A stretch of DNA of 64,000 nucleotides from Calonectria ilicicola (GCA_020809705.1 CP085829.1:2728001-2792000); one strand, 5' to 3'; shown: positions 9,737 to 22,207, counted from the stretch's first letter. Made by a program: numbers and translations. Notes: generated by a model not told the origin, from the sequence alone.

Positions 9737-11904
9737 TTACCACTCATCATCGCTTTTCTCATCATCTGCATCATAGTTAACACTTCTGACTTGCGGTCTA
9801 GTTCATAGCTGTAGGGAAACTTACCACTCTTGCTAACCTTCTCCTTTCGCTTCTGCAAAGCAGCAGCCAAAGCATCTGCCATGCCACCACCGCCGCCAGC
9901 AGCGGCACCTCCAGCGGCTGCTCCAGAGCCACCTCCACTACCCCCGGCAACTTGGGCACCACTTCTGTCTCTGATCTGAGTCCTATCAACCTTCTTAAGC
10001 GATGCGATACCTCCAGCTTTCTGAATGTCTCCCAGCATTGCGGATCGGCCAGAGTCGGCATTGGGGAGCGAGGGTACACCAGATGAGTAGCCAGAATCGC
10101 GATTGGGCATGGGTGGCGGTGGTGGAGGTCCACCGCCCATTGGAGGGAGCGGCGGAGGCGGAGGAGGACCTCCACCTGATGGCGGTGGTGGAGGTGGTGG
10201 AGGCGGAGGTGGTGCGCCACCAGTTGGAGGAGCTGCAGTCGGAGGCAGCGGCGGGGGAGGAGGAGGGAGAGGTGCGCTCGTAGGAGGCAAAGGTGGTGGT
10301 GGAGGAGCGTGAGGCGCGCTCGTTGGAGGCAAAGGCGGTGGTGGGGGAGGGAGAGGTGCGCTGGTCGGAGGCAAAGGAGGAGCTCCTGAGTTGGGGCGCA
10401 TTGGGGGTGGAGGGGGCGCATTGTTCGTAGGAGGGAGTGTTGGGGGCAACGACGGAGGGAGAGGAGGAACAGACGATGTAGGTGGTAGAGGCGGCGGTGC
10501 GGGAGGATGATGGCTGGCCGCCGGAGGAGGTGGTACTGGTCGGGAGCTTGGAGGCGGCAGAGGTGGAGCCCCGGAGGCCGGTACCTTCGGAGGGAGTGGC
10601 GGAGGAGCGCCGGTAGGAAAGACAGGAGCCGAGTGCGAATCGGTCGAACGCGGTGGAGGTGGAGGGGGAACCGATCCGCGGCTGGGAGTTGGTGGAGGGA
10701 TACGGGCGCCAGCGAATGGTGGAGGAACTCCGTGCTTGTGGCCAGGTTCGCTCTCGAGTGGGATTTTTCGAGGAGGTGGAGGAGGTCCAGGTGTCGCAAC
10801 CGGCACACGCTTGGGGGGCTCAACACGGGCGAATTTGCCAGCATCAGGCAGAGGCGGAGGAGCACTAAACCTAGGTCGAGGAGGGGATGGAACTCGTTCG
10901 GGGGAGTCATCGGCAGTATCTTTAGCACCTCGTCGCGGCGCCGGGGGAGGAGGAGGTCCGCCTCGTCGAGGAGCTGGCGGAGGAGGAGGAGGAGCCGTAG
11001 CACCAGATGTTGGCGCCGCTGCTGGGGGAGGTGGAGGAGCACGTCCTCTGCCGTTTGTTGTGGCAGGCGGTGCAGATGGTGGTGGTGGTGGTGGTGGCGA
11101 GGCCCTTTGCGGCGCAGGCTCGTTCATCTTCTGCTGGCTCTCCCTCAAAAAGTCAATGATGAATTCTTGGTTCTGCTTAATAAAGTCCTCATTCAAGCCA
11201 TTTTCTTGGAGACTTGGGAGGTAATTGGTTCTCCACAAGGGATCGAAAGAGTCAAGCATGGCAAATTCTGATGGCGGCTTCCCATTGAGGGTCACGGTAG
11301 AACCGACGACATGGTGTTGGATAGAATGAGGATTCGCCGTTGGGGACTCCGGGGGTGTCGGGGTCGGGGCAGAAGAGTGTCGGTGGCCAAAGAGCCCTCC
11401 AAGCAAGCTGTGTTTCTGGGTAGGCTGGACGCCTCCGCCGAAAGGTGTTGATCGGGTAGCTCGGCTTGCGTTCTTCTCTCGCTCGTCCATCTTCTTCTTG
11501 AATTGCTTCGCCTCCTTCTCGTCGACAAAGCTCAGGGCAGCAAGGCATTCTTCGAGCTCAAAGGTGTGGAAAAAGGTTCGGTCCTGGTTATATGACCACG
11601 TATCAAAGATCTCCTGATCCCAAATGACTCCGCGATTGGAAGGCTGGCGGCAGTTAGCAAAACGTCACACAGGTTGGGGCGGCGCTGGGCATACAGAAAC
11701 ATCAACCATCTTGAGCCAAAACGTGTTGCCGACAAGGTCGTTGGCGAGCACAATGGCTCCTTGGATGCCGGTGTAGGTCCATTTCAAGCGGTTAGGATAC
11801 GCAACGTAGAGCCGGGCAACAGCTACAGCGTGGATCTTGTTAGACTGTTTGGGGACGAATCGCTTGACGGTGGCCTTGTCGTCATCGTTGAGAATAGACG
11901 GCAT
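9737..11904 (-). CDS. LAS17: Las17/WASP-type activator of the Arp2/3 complex
   Basis: Three exons: 11695-11904, 9825-11643 and 9737-9765, giving 685 aa. Intron 1 (51 nt, 11644-11694) has a GCTAAC branch. Intron 2 (59 nt, 9766-9824) precedes a 29-nt terminal exon. The WH1 domain covers about residues 1-115 (starts MPSILNDDDKATVKRF, with LYVAYPNRLKWTYTGIQGAI); it binds the WIP/Vrp1 partner. A long proline-rich centre with many PPPPP runs for SH3 proteins and profilin spans about 200-590. A WH2 actin-binding motif lies near 600-625 (AMLGDIQKAGGIASLKKV). The central/acidic end is MADALAAALQKRKEKV followed, after the last splice, by DDEKSDDEW with the conserved terminal Trp that contacts Arp2/3. 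The protein acts at cortical actin patches in endocytosis. The polyproline region explains long spurious frames on both strands. Confidence 0.94.
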
Positions 11905-13155
11905 GGTGAGAACAAGGTGTGGTCCAAGAAGAGGCTAAAAGAGAGGTCGAGGGGGCGCCGAGACGGTCGCCGGAGTGCAAGGGGGGGGATGAGGAAAGGT
12001 TGTCTCAAAGCAGGCAAGATATTGGGTGAGTTGCTGCGGGCATGTGATGTGAGAAAGGCCGGTCGGAGAGTGCTCGTCGTCTTCAGCAGGTCGCGGCCGG
12101 AGGGTCGGAGTCGGAGGCTGCGGTGGTTGCTCGCGTGAGGGAGCCGGGTTTTGAGAAGAAGAGCAGCGGGACAGTTGAGGCCCGAAAGGTAGTCGAGAGA
12201 GGAATGTACAGCCCGAGCTTCCGGAGTGGAGAGGGACCGTCTGAAATGGCGTGGACCAGGACGGGTCGCCGTCGCATGTCAAGGTGTCGTCGGACCGTGG
12301 GAGAGGCAAAGCCAGGGAGCCAGGTTGGCCCGCGCGCTCGTCTTTAGTGAGAAGCGGAGCAGCAAGAGGAGCAGGAGGAGTGCGGCGAGTGCCAAGGTGC
12401 GTCTGGCAGTGCGTCTAGCAGCGGGGCACCAGCCACAGTCAGCGAGCACCTAGCAAGCATCTAGCAAGCAATTCAGCAAACACTCAGCCACGCCCGGTTC
12501 CAGATCCAGGGACTTTGGGGGGAAGGTTTGCAGGTCGCTTTCTCGCTTCAAGGTTCCGAGCGCCAAGGAGCAGTCTTATTCAGCCGTGTCATGTATGGCA
12601 TGCGTCAAGCGGAGCAGGCCAACGCGCGTCCTAACCCAGGCAGCTACATAAAGAATCGGCGCCGCAGCCTGTCGACTCAGAGGCAGCAGCCGAATGGTCT
12701 CAATTGATTGCGTCCGCTCGCGCCCCTGGAGTCACCCACAGCGCCAAACGCTTGCGCTATTCCAGGAGGCACCCTACTTCTGGAAATTTCTGCCACACGA
12801 CATTACGACATGCGCTGAGATAAGTCAGCCAGGGTGGCTGCTGCTGCTCCACTTGCATGGAGCTCTGGGCGGATTATTCGCGTAAGCGCCAGTTGGCTGG
12901 CCCTGGGAAGCTGGGAACAGCTGGGCGCCAATGAAGCAGGGCGACTAACGATACGACAATACGAACATGGCCCTGCCCTGCACATCACGGAGGAAGCTGG
13001 ATGAATCGCATAAAAAAGCTCGATCTGCATCGGACGGATTCATCCGAGATTTAATACCTATTCATATCTCTAATACACAACCATCCCCCAACCGAACCAT
13101 CCGGCATCCTAGTCATACATTCATTCATTCGTCCGCTCGGCGGCTGCAGCGGGCT
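11905..13155. other. Las17 upstream region
   Basis: 1.25 kb between the Las17 ATG and the stop of the next minus-strand gene. GC-rich with purine/pyrimidine-biased stretches. No exon recognised; probably the Las17 promoter and leader. Confidence 0.45.
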
Positions 13156-13487
13156 TTAATTCTTCTTGTTCAGCTCCGCCATTCTAGCTTGGCGCTCCTC
13201 GACAGTGCCCTCCTGTTCGGGCATGTTCTCAGGGACGGCGGGGCCTGGCTTAGCGTTGAAGATGGAAAACTTGTTGGACCCGGCTTGGTCCTGAACGGGC
13301 TGGATGGTAAACTCCTTCTCGGCCTAGCCACTCGGTCAGCATCGCCGGTCGCTACAAGGGGGGGGGTCCATCCGGGGCTGCTTGTGTCTCAGGCCGAACA
13401 GTGCGACCCATCGTCGCAAGCACCACGCCACGACAATCAACTCACCTCGTTCTTCTGCTCGGCTTTGGTATCCTTGCCAAAAGTCAT
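13156..13487 (-). CDS. Small two-exon gene, 69-aa protein of unknown function
   Basis: Exon 1 is 13446-13487 (14 codons, MTFGKDTKAEQKNE). Exon 2 is 13156-13323. They are joined over a 122-nt intron (13324-13445) with GTGAG donor, GCTGAC branch and TAG acceptor. The product continues AEKEFTIQPVQDQAGSNKF and ends in VEERQARMAELNKKN. It is hydrophilic, with no signal peptide or membrane segment, and has a probable C-terminal helix. The ATG context (AAA-ATG) and the canonical intron make a real gene likely even though it is too short for simple frame scanning. I do not recognise a family. It reads like a small, conserved, largely disordered cytosolic protein, but that is inference. Confidence 0.65.
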
Positions 13488-16400
13488 TTTGGATGTGTTT
13501 TATTTTATGAATGCACTTGATTGTAGGATGAAATAATGTAAAATGTTGGTTTGCTGGCCAGTGCAGATGTGAAAACGTGCTGCCCCACGACCTATTTGTA
13601 GGCGTTGGGCGCCATCATGTTGGCCGCAGCGATGACGTCGTCCCCCCTCCCAAAGCCCAGAGGCAACCTGACGATCGCGCATCCGTGGCGCCGGTCTGAA
13701 TCAATCGGCATGGCTTGCACACATGCTTTTCTATGCTGGCGTAAGCTTTCAGGCAGAGATATTGTGTCGCAAAGCGCTACAATTGGTCCGTCACAAAATA
13801 TCATTGACGAAGCGCCTGCAAGCAAAAGACTGATGACGTTGCAACCGAGGACGTGCAGCGTTGCTCATGACATGACGATGCAGTCTCCATCAACGGCTCG
13901 CAAGATTCCCGAACAACTATGATACACGGGATCGACAGTCGCAGATCACCATCATGGCCATCCTTAATGCAGCTCATATTGACTCTGTCCCGCATCCACA
14001 TACAGCAGGAAAAGTCGAAACCGACGTCACTCCAAGGACCCAATCCAGTATGAGTCCGTTTCATGCCCATTGGGCCGGTGCCCCATGATGGCACATGCAG
14101 CCCGAGCCCGAGTGTGGAGTACGGCAGCGGGACCACAAGCCAGATCCACTCGTCATGACTCTTCCCAAAATATACCACTAGTATTGGGCATAGAATAAGC
14201 ATCTAAGTAAGCGTCGAGGCGAAGGGGCCCATAGTCAGGCAGATGGTACGATATATGCAGCTCAACCCGAATTTTAGCTTAGCTGGGCAGTCGAGAGCAG
14301 ACTGTGGTTATGATGTGATAATGTCGTTAAGAGGCTCAACCACTGGGCCGTAACCAATCAATCTGCTACCACCTTACTTGCCACACACTAAAACAAAAAA
14401 AAATTGAGCTTTTTTTTTTTCATCCGTGCATGTTATGTTTATTCTGCCGTGTTTGTCATGAGAGAACTAGCCCTAGTACGGGTTCAAACAAAGCAGCAGT
14501 TTATGCAGTGAATCAACTTGTTGGGTAGAAAATATGGTGGTGATTGATTCGAGAAGCGAAGCAACAGGAGAATGTAGATCAAGGTCATACCTACATCTAC
14601 CAATATATTCGTTCACTTGGGTCTATATATTGAAAAAATTTGCAGTACTAGTCTGCCCGGTTTGTCATGTACACTTGTCCGCGTTTATTCGATTCTGCTC
14701 TCACAGTTAGAATCGAAAAACAACCCCACCCTTACAGCTATGTCTCGTAAGAGGATAGGCCCTGTGTCCTCCTTTTTGGCTGTTGCTTCAATCTATGCGC
14801 ACTCAGTTCAGTGGTAAAATAACATGGACATACGTACGAAGGCGCAGATGCATCTCCCATTACTACAGCGTCCCTTCCCCGCCAATCGCTCACAGCTACA
14901 TACCAAGTGACATTTTTATCACTCTTCTTGGTGGATAAATATGACCTGCAATACTCACAAAGCACCAAATATGTGTGAAGTTGTCTGTTTGACAGCAGAA
15001 TCAGACACTTGATTAATTTGATGGCCCTTTAGTCACGAGAAAATGGATTCCGTCTTTTATTTCTCACAGATGGAATCCTTGTGTCTAGAGCTAAAGAAGT
15101 TTGGATAAGTCTTTTGCAGGTAAGGGCGAAACAAAGTCTGCCAACCTAATCAGAAAATTGGAGAAATACTTGTAGTAGTATCTTGGCTGGAAGCCCAACG
15201 AAAGGCGAATTGGGTTGGTGAGGCATTAGTATGCCTGGTGGAATGGAGAAGTAAACCCCCTTGCCACGAAGCACTCCAAAGCTTGTTCCAGCAGACATGT
15301 TGTTTTTGACCCCCATAAAATGCCATCTACAGGGTACTGTTAGTTTAAAATTTGAAAGGAAGAAGCCGATCATCTTCACAAAAATACATTGTCATGATAG
15401 TGTCATCAGCTTCGTCACAGCAGCAGTGTGTTTTGTTTTCCAGTGCGAAAACAGCTGTTGTAACAAGATGAAAGAAAAGAGGAAGAAAAGGCTCAATAAC
15501 ACAGGCTAGGACGTAAGTTCACTAATGCATTTCATTGTAAAACAAGAATTATCATCTACGTGTTTCTATGAAAACATGCCCAACATGATCAGTTCCTAGC
15601 TCAAAACCCTCGAACTCACCGCCAAAGAGATCCGATGCGGTGAAAATTAGCTTCAAAACATATATGACTCTCAATCTTGAGTCACTTACCACGACGTGCA
15701 TAGAGAAATGGCGGAAGCTGTCGAGATCAAGCCAATACCATCGATGAGAACTGACATTGTCGCAGCTTTCGAGGCGCACTGTTGCTTGAGTCATTGCGTT
15801 TGGGCAACATTACCTTGCAAAAGGTCCTCAACCATGATCACTTACAAGATCAAATAGAACAGGTCAAGGTTTCGGTTTTTGTTAGTCGCCTTGAGAATGC
15901 AATTTTCTTTTTCACTTATCCAGAGAGTGAGTCGTCGCAAAAAAGCCGTTGGTCTGCCGAAACAGTCAATTCAGTCAACACTAAACCCGCTAGAAATGTG
16001 GGCGGCCCAGTTGCGATCTGAGGCCCCTGTTTATCCCTGTCGCTGGGGTAAAAAGTCCCCTGTGGTGGAGCTACCACGGCCATCAGTGGGCCGCTAGGGA
16101 GAGCAGTCATGGCTTTGATCCCCATGTTGGCCCCACGATCTCAGCTGCGCATGCAGTTTGCTTGTTTGCTTGGAATAATTGCATACCCACTCATATCTTC
16201 AAGCCCTGTCTCCGACTTTTTGGGGGGAGAACAGCTCCGGATTAATTTAGCCAAGATCGCGTATTCCCGCGCGGGATCTGAGTCCATTTCTCCAGAGTGA
16301 CATGGCCAAACGATGGGTGTGGAATGCGGGCTAGCTAGAGCAGCATCTGGTCCAGACCATCAAATCTCCCTCGGCGTTTCCCACACTTCAACACGGCAAC

Positions 16401-19253
16401 CCAGGCGTGGGCATGCAGCACGCAGGGAGACGGGGCATCAATCGGACCTGGAACCGGTCGCCCCAAGAGACCAGGTTTCCCACGGCTCAAGAAAAGGCAC
16501 CAGAAGCAAGCAAGCCCTCCGCATGCCGCGCCTGGACAAAGCCACCAAGTTGCCATTGGGTTGACTGAATGTGTGTCTTACTCTCGAATCACACAGCCGC
16601 AGTAGCGCATGCTGGGATGTCGGCATCTCTTCCCAGCCGTCCTTCCATCCCTCTATCCTTGTCACATCCCAGAAGCTTACAGCTGCTAATGTATACCATT
16701 GACCAGGCTGCCGGGCCTTGTGACGAAGCCGTCAAGCAAACACCGACAGGAGCGGAGATCAGAAGAGGCCGCAGCTATCGGCTTCGGCCACAAGAGGAAG
16801 AGAAAAAAAAGAAAGGGTCAGAGCGCGCTGAGGCATTGTCAAAGTCAAGTTGACTGAAACACATTTCCCAGAGAGGCCTCAATTGCATCGCCTGGGCTTT
16901 TGTGTCACCCGCCCACGCCTACGCACGGGAAACTGGCGGTACATGGCACACACGCATGTATTGGCTGCAGGACGCACACAAGGGACACGTCTCTTTGGCT
17001 CTGTTATTCCCGAATTTGCTTTGTGCTGAGCCTGTGTCAGTTATCGCTTGCAGCTAGTCATGTCGGTTGAAAAGAAACGGTAATAGCTGGCTGTGACGCT
17101 GGCGGTCCGCATCGAGATTTCGAGTCCGAGCATTGAATGTCTCGTTTGAAGAGAAGCGCCTCTCCACGTTTTCCAAGACAGTCTGTGTCGCCCTCCGCCC
17201 AGAATCCCGCAGCTTCCCTTGGTTTTTCGTTTGTTTAGGTTAGTTACATCATGATGCTTGTCTCGAATGTCGCAGATGGCAGAAGCAAATATCAGACTAG
17301 GGGGTGTGATACATGAGTGACATTCCAATGCGCGCAATTCAGTCTGGCACACGCGCCCTGCACACCCATCACACCCTCCCTCCATCGGCTCGCAAGAGGG
17401 AAAGACACTTCAAGCACTAAGTAACAAGCAAGAAGGTGGCCGATCAATGCCCAGTCTCAAGGGGCCATGGTCCCTTCGGGCAGACATGCAAAACCAACGG
17501 CTGGGTAGCCGCTGTGCTATTTTATCTCTCGTTTTCCCTGCTCCATTCGAATCACTACCGCCTTCCAAATCCCTCTCACCATGTGTGACTACTTTTACGT
17601 ATGTACGAGGACCAGCGCGGACACGGCCCATCGTCCCTGAAAGCGAGCCGCCCAAGCTAACCAGATGCACACAATCAGGTCGAGTTTCGATGCAAGCACC
17701 ATGCTTGGCTGGTACGGAAGTGGTGCCGTCAGTACGAGAAAAATCAGAAACCCTGTCACCCAACTGTCGTCGATCCTCCAGAGTTTTGGTGTGTGGTACT
17801 CCAAGATCTTATCTGATGAATCTGTTACTGATTGATGAGCTTTTGTGCACAGGAATCACAGATTGTGTTCTAAGTGTCTTCCGCCCACTCGGCTCACGAT
17901 ATTAGTGCGTCAGCACTTCTGCACCCCTGCCAGGCCAGAAGCTATCCGCACATGAGCTCGGCAGCCGGTGTAAAATATGAAAGGCTTGAATTTTTTTTTT
18001 TTTTTTAATCTCGAGATTGGGGCCACGAGGCTTACCAACAAGAGTCCTTTGGCGGCATGGAGTTTGGGGACACCGTACGGAAATATGGCAATTGCGATTT
18101 CTAGAGGGTTTGGGATCACTCTGTGTGTTTTCTAGTGGTTGAGCTTGATGGGTAATATAGACGAGCGACGCGCTGAGGATGACCATATCAGTGGCTTTAC
18201 TAGCATCCACGGCATGTTTAAGGAACCATTATTAATTAGTACATGAATATTTTTAATAGAGCATCAGATCGCAAAAAAAAATATTGTCAGGAAATGAGAG
18301 GCCATAGGTTTCAAAGTCGGTTTTGTTCCTTTCTAACACCGACAAAGCCTCGGAGGTTCTCCTCCTTGAATCGAAGACAAGGTCTTATTTCAGTCCCATC
18401 AATGTCATAAATTTCTCACCGTCCGCTGTTATTTTGGGACAAGACGATGGGCGATCTATCAAACTAGGCATGGATCCAACGTGACAATAAGACAATGAAA
18501 CCAAACGATGAGGAATTGTCAATCTCGGGACGTGGTTAATTTTATGAACAAAAGATACAAGACATTGTTTGCGCAAAGCTACAAAGTAACAAGGGATGGC
18601 TATTGAACACCTAGGTATAAAGCCACCATGGCGTTGAACAAAACTGGAATGTGGGAAAGACGCTCGAAACACCACTGGCATTGGGATTATATGAGATTAA
18701 TCAATCGGTTGTCTCATCGGGAAACACGATTTCCCAGCCGAAGCCGTTGCTACAGACGTCAATAAATTGAGACCCAGCAGCCTATGAATGAGTCGTGAGC
18801 ATCGGATATAGATACATCACACCCCACAATCTTTCTAGGGTTGTATTATTGATAGACATGAATTGATTTGATAGACCTTTTACTCAAGTATCACCCCATT
18901 CACAAATACCACCGAGCTAGTCTGAGAATTATGAAACTAGTATACAAAATCGAAATCACATGCTATAACCTCATATTATTCTTAGCCAGCATAGTTGAAA
19001 AGCGTTTTTAACCAGTGCCAGTTGTAAAGAACCAGCGTGCCTTTGACAACGTGGGGCAGTCATTACATGCCCCTCCTACTCACCCCTGCTGCCATCGTAG
19101 TGCACCGTCCATATGGGTCCACATTGAACCATCCGCTATCGATAAAGCTTTCCATAATTATTTTCTTGCCGTCTTCTCGTCACGTCCCGTCATTCTTCGT
19201 CACGCCGACCCCAACGATCCGACTGTCGCACCGCCGCGACCCTCAATTTCGCA
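13488..19253. other. 5.8 kb gene-poor region
   Basis: No complete gene is visible between the small gene and POP1. Open frames are short and of arbitrary composition. Two protein-like relics can be seen on the minus strand: a possible terminal exon at 18698-18783, and short frames at 15146-15379 and 15552-15794 with no assignable family. Poly-A/T runs occur near 14395-14420 and 17990-18006. POP1's promoter lies at the right end. It could also host non-coding transcripts, which cannot be judged from sequence alone. Confidence 0.4.
18698..18783 (-). other. Possible orphan terminal exon
   Basis: On the minus strand a TTCATAG acceptor-like site is followed by about 27 codons (AAGSQFIDVCSNGFGWEIVF and a few more) ending in TGA. 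The composition is protein-like, but no upstream exon could be joined. It may be a relic or the end of an unrecognised gene. Confidence 0.2.
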
Positions 19254-21962
19254 ATGGCTCCAGGCTTTGCATCTGCAGGCCAAGGCGGGAATGGGGCCAA
19301 CAAGCGACAGTCCGCCGCCTCAGCCCCCAATGCTCGCAACGAAGGCCCCCAGAAACGCGCCAAAGTCTACATCGCACGCAACATTCCCGCGCAACCTGCT
19401 GAGGCCGCACTTAAAGATGGCGAGCTGGATCTCCAAGCCTTCCTTGCTGCCCACGAATTTGAGATTCGGTCCATGGAACAGAGCATGGCGACCTCCAAGG
19501 CCGTTGGTAGCAGTCGTGCGTTCCAAAAGCTGCCCCGCGGGTTGCGCCGTCGCACTGCCAGTCACAACCCAAAACGAGTGCCCCGTCGATTAAGGGCTCT
19601 CGCATGGAAGGAAATGCGAGATGACAACACGCCAATAGTGGAAGCGAGAAAACGAAAACCCAGGACAACAAGAGCCAGGATACGAGCCGAGACTGCGAAA
19701 CGACTGAGAGTATTGGCGGCAAGAAAACGCAAGGCAAGGGATGAAAAGGCAAAGGAAAAGGGCACAGATTCGAGCAATCGCGAGGATCTGGCTGTAATTG
19801 GAAGAACACCAAGACCCAAGATCCGACGAAACCAACTCAACGAACCTCCCGTCCCCAAGGCAAAGTTTCGAAAGCGACAAATTAATAAAACATGGCTACC
19901 GACACACCTCTGGCACGCAAAACGAGCACGAATGACGGAACCCAAAAATCCTCTATGGCGGTTTGCTATTCCCTTAACGCCCAATGAAAAACTCTACCGA
20001 CCAACTCATCGAGCTCAAGGTGATCGAGGTGCATTATTCTGGGACACATCATACATGAGTACGATTGGGCTCTACGGAGATCCTGCTGGGATAGAAAAAT
20101 TACTGAAAAAGATTGGTGTGTCACAAGACTCTTGCTGGAATGAAAAGGGCCGAAAATGGAGGATGGGAAGCCGATCGTGGACGGGCCTCGTGAGCCGAGG
20201 GCCCGATAGAGGACGAAGGCCGATCGGGCCATCTACTGTTCAATGGAATCCCGTGCCGTGTACCAGAGATGCCCCCCAGGATCCCAAAAAAATCCAAAGA
20301 CAGGTCCTGTTTCGGGTACACCCCTCGGCCTTTCTTGAGCTCTTCAACGAGTTACTCAGACTGTCGAAAATGGAGAATCCCCGGCTCTACATCGAGGATT
20401 TGCGCTTTGAGATTGGCAGCATTGAACTCACTGGGCCAGGTTCCACTGAAGCGCTGCTGGCTATTTTGAGTCCATATCCAAAGAAAGGAAAAGCAATCAG
20501 CCGACATGGTGAGCTTTTCCAGTCACTAGCAGGTCTAACAAACTCGGCTTCGCTACCTGTTGGTGCTGTTCTTGGATTCTCAATTCAAGACCCTCGGCTA
20601 CGATATCCACCAAAAAAGGCTGAAACTTCAGACGACCCGGATGAGCAGATTCGTCTTATGGAAACAATCGCTTCGTGGTCGGCCGAAGACGGCCTTGAGC
20701 CATTCGATCTATTCAGCCGAGATGCGCGGCACCGAGCGTCATGTCTGCCTTCTCAAAAATCGATCAACAGACGGAGATCCGACAATCCCCCCGGAGCTCC
20801 CCTGAAACCCACTGCATCTGACCATCCAATTCCAATCACGCTCACCGCCTCCCGCTCTGGATCTGGAACACAGGCCCAGGGAGGTTGGACTCTTGTTGCT
20901 TCATGGCAATGTATCCTTCCCATCTGGTACAGCCTTGCGCATGTCCCTCTGACCACAGGAGGCAATCCCCGGTTTGTAGGTTTGCACCAAACCCGCCAGG
21001 TGGCGTTTGAGCGAGGCCTTCCTTGGTTCCCTGGTGATTTCATCGGAACCGACGCCGGAGCGGAGTGGGAGCGAGAGGAGAGGGGGAAACGACAAAAGGC
21101 ATGGGAAAGCCGACCAAAAAGTAAACGAACTGCATGGGAGTCACTTGACCTTGGCGCAGGGAGAAAGGGAGAAATTGGCAATGGTCTGGCAAATGATTTC
21201 GAGTTTTTATTTGAATTGGGCTCTTCATCGTCATCAGAGTCATCGCCAAACTCAACTGAGAACAGCACTGATGCAATGGAGGTTGACCAAGATGAATCAT
21301 CTACAACGAAGCAGAAGTCCATTGCTCTCACAAACCTCAATCAAGTTTCAAAAGGCTTGTTCAACCAAATTATGACTTCGCCTACTCCATCTATCACGCC
21401 CTCAAATGCCATCTTCACTGCTCGAATCTCAATGTTAGGACGAGGCGTTGTTACATGTTGTGCCCGTATCTATCGCCTCCCTTCTCGTCCCAGTATACCA
21501 CCACCATCACCTGGAGCCGAAGTCCCAGCAACTATACCCCCCGAATCTTCGTTGTCATCTTCTTCTTTGCCACGCGATCTTCGTGCCCAATGGCTGTCCA
21601 AAATCTCACCAGCTACATCCTCCAAGGATAAGGCTTCGAAGCGAAGCCTGCCACATGATCTCGAATCACTTAAGCGCCAACTTGCACGGGAGCTCCTCTC
21701 CAAGCCGAGCATATACCCTCCCCTTCCAGCGAATCAATCCGACATTGGTGGCCATCCCCTTGTCCCTGATGCCGAAGACCTCATCGGATTTGTAACAACA
21801 GGATGTTTCTGTCTTGCAGATGGTCGCGGAGCTGCCATTGGATCAATCGCAGTGGAGAAAATTGTGGAGGACGTGAAAAGAGACGGGAAGGAAGGCAGGC
21901 TTTGCATTGTTCGAAACGCGGGAGAGAATGTTGGCTGGATCGCCAGGTGGGAGGCCATATGA
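19254..21962 (+). CDS. POP1: Pop1, large protein subunit of RNase P and RNase MRP
   Basis: Single exon of 902 codons with ATG at 19254. An N-terminal Pop1 domain contains the basic signature RGLRRRTASHNPKRVPRRL (about 83-101), then very basic helices and LPTHLWHAKRARM. The POPLD domain is seen around residues 560-600 (PLTTGGNPRFVGLHQTRQ, then GLPWFPGDFIGTDAG). The C-terminal domain ends with LIGFVTTGCFCLADGRGA and NVGWIARWEAI. The protein organises the RNA core of RNase P (tRNA 5' processing) and RNase MRP (pre-rRNA processing) in the nucleus and nucleolus. Domain order and length agree with fungal Pop1 proteins (about 850-950 aa). Ser-rich linkers (690-720 and 780-800) are probably disordered. 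Confidence 0.95.
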   Translation: MAPGFASAGQGGNGANKRQSAASAPNARNEGPQKRAKVYIARNIPAQPAEAALKDGELDLQAFLAAHEFEIRSMEQSMATSKAVGSSRAFQKLPRGLRRRTASHNPKRVPRRLRALAWKEMRDDNTPIVEARKRKPRTTRARIRAETAKRLRVLAARKRKARDEKAKEKGTDSSNREDLAVIGRTPRPKIRRNQLNEPPVPKAKFRKRQINKTWLPTHLWHAKRARMTEPKNPLWRFAIPLTPNEKLYRPTHRAQGDRGALFWDTSYMSTIGLYGDPAGIEKLLKKIGVSQDSCWNEKGRKWRMGSRSWTGLVSRGPDRGRRPIGPSTVQWNPVPCTRDAPQDPKKIQRQVLFRVHPSAFLELFNELLRLSKMENPRLYIEDLRFEIGSIELTGPGSTEALLAILSPYPKKGKAISRHGELFQSLAGLTNSASLPVGAVLGFSIQDPRLRYPPKKAETSDDPDEQIRLMETIASWSAEDGLEPFDLFSRDARHRASCLPSQKSINRRRSDNPPGAPLKPTASDHPIPITLTASRSGSGTQAQGGWTLVASWQCILPIWYSLAHVPLTTGGNPRFVGLHQTRQVAFERGLPWFPGDFIGTDAGAEWEREERGKRQKAWESRPKSKRTAWESLDLGAGRKGEIGNGLANDFEFLFELGSSSSSESSPNSTENSTDAMEVDQDESSTTKQKSIALTNLNQVSKGLFNQIMTSPTPSITPSNAIFTARISMLGRGVVTCCARIYRLPSRPSIPPPSPGAEVPATIPPESSLSSSSLPRDLRAQWLSKISPATSSKDKASKRSLPHDLESLKRQLARELLSKPSIYPPLPANQSDIGGHPLVPDAEDLIGFVTTGCFCLADGRGAAIGSIAVEKIVEDVKRDGKEGRLCIVRNAGENVGWIARWEAI

Positions 21963-22207
21963 GACGATACGCGCCCAATAGCTGGGCGTATTTTGAGGCC
22001 TGTTATATACGAACATTGGCTCAAACAAGCAACTAGCCACTAGTCTCCTAGGTGGGCTATGCGATGATCTGCAGCACTAAGCCCATGCAGGATCATGCCA
22101 AAGGCGTCCTCTAGGGCCTAGGCGACGTCAGGGTATTGTTGCCAAGATGCTCATGATCATGAAGCAGCGCGAAAGGCGTCGTTGACATGACCTGACTCAC
22201 CACCGGG

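Noticed and set aside
9798..11042. 414-codon frame overlapping Las17 in another frame
   Set aside because: Leu/His/Arg-rich reading of the polyproline-coding DNA; the same applies to the Gly- and Arg-rich plus-strand frames in 10002-11271.
15146..15794. Possible intron-rich minus-strand gene
   Set aside because: Frames look mildly protein-like, but the implied introns would be too short (about 35 nt) or lack branch sites and no family was recognised.
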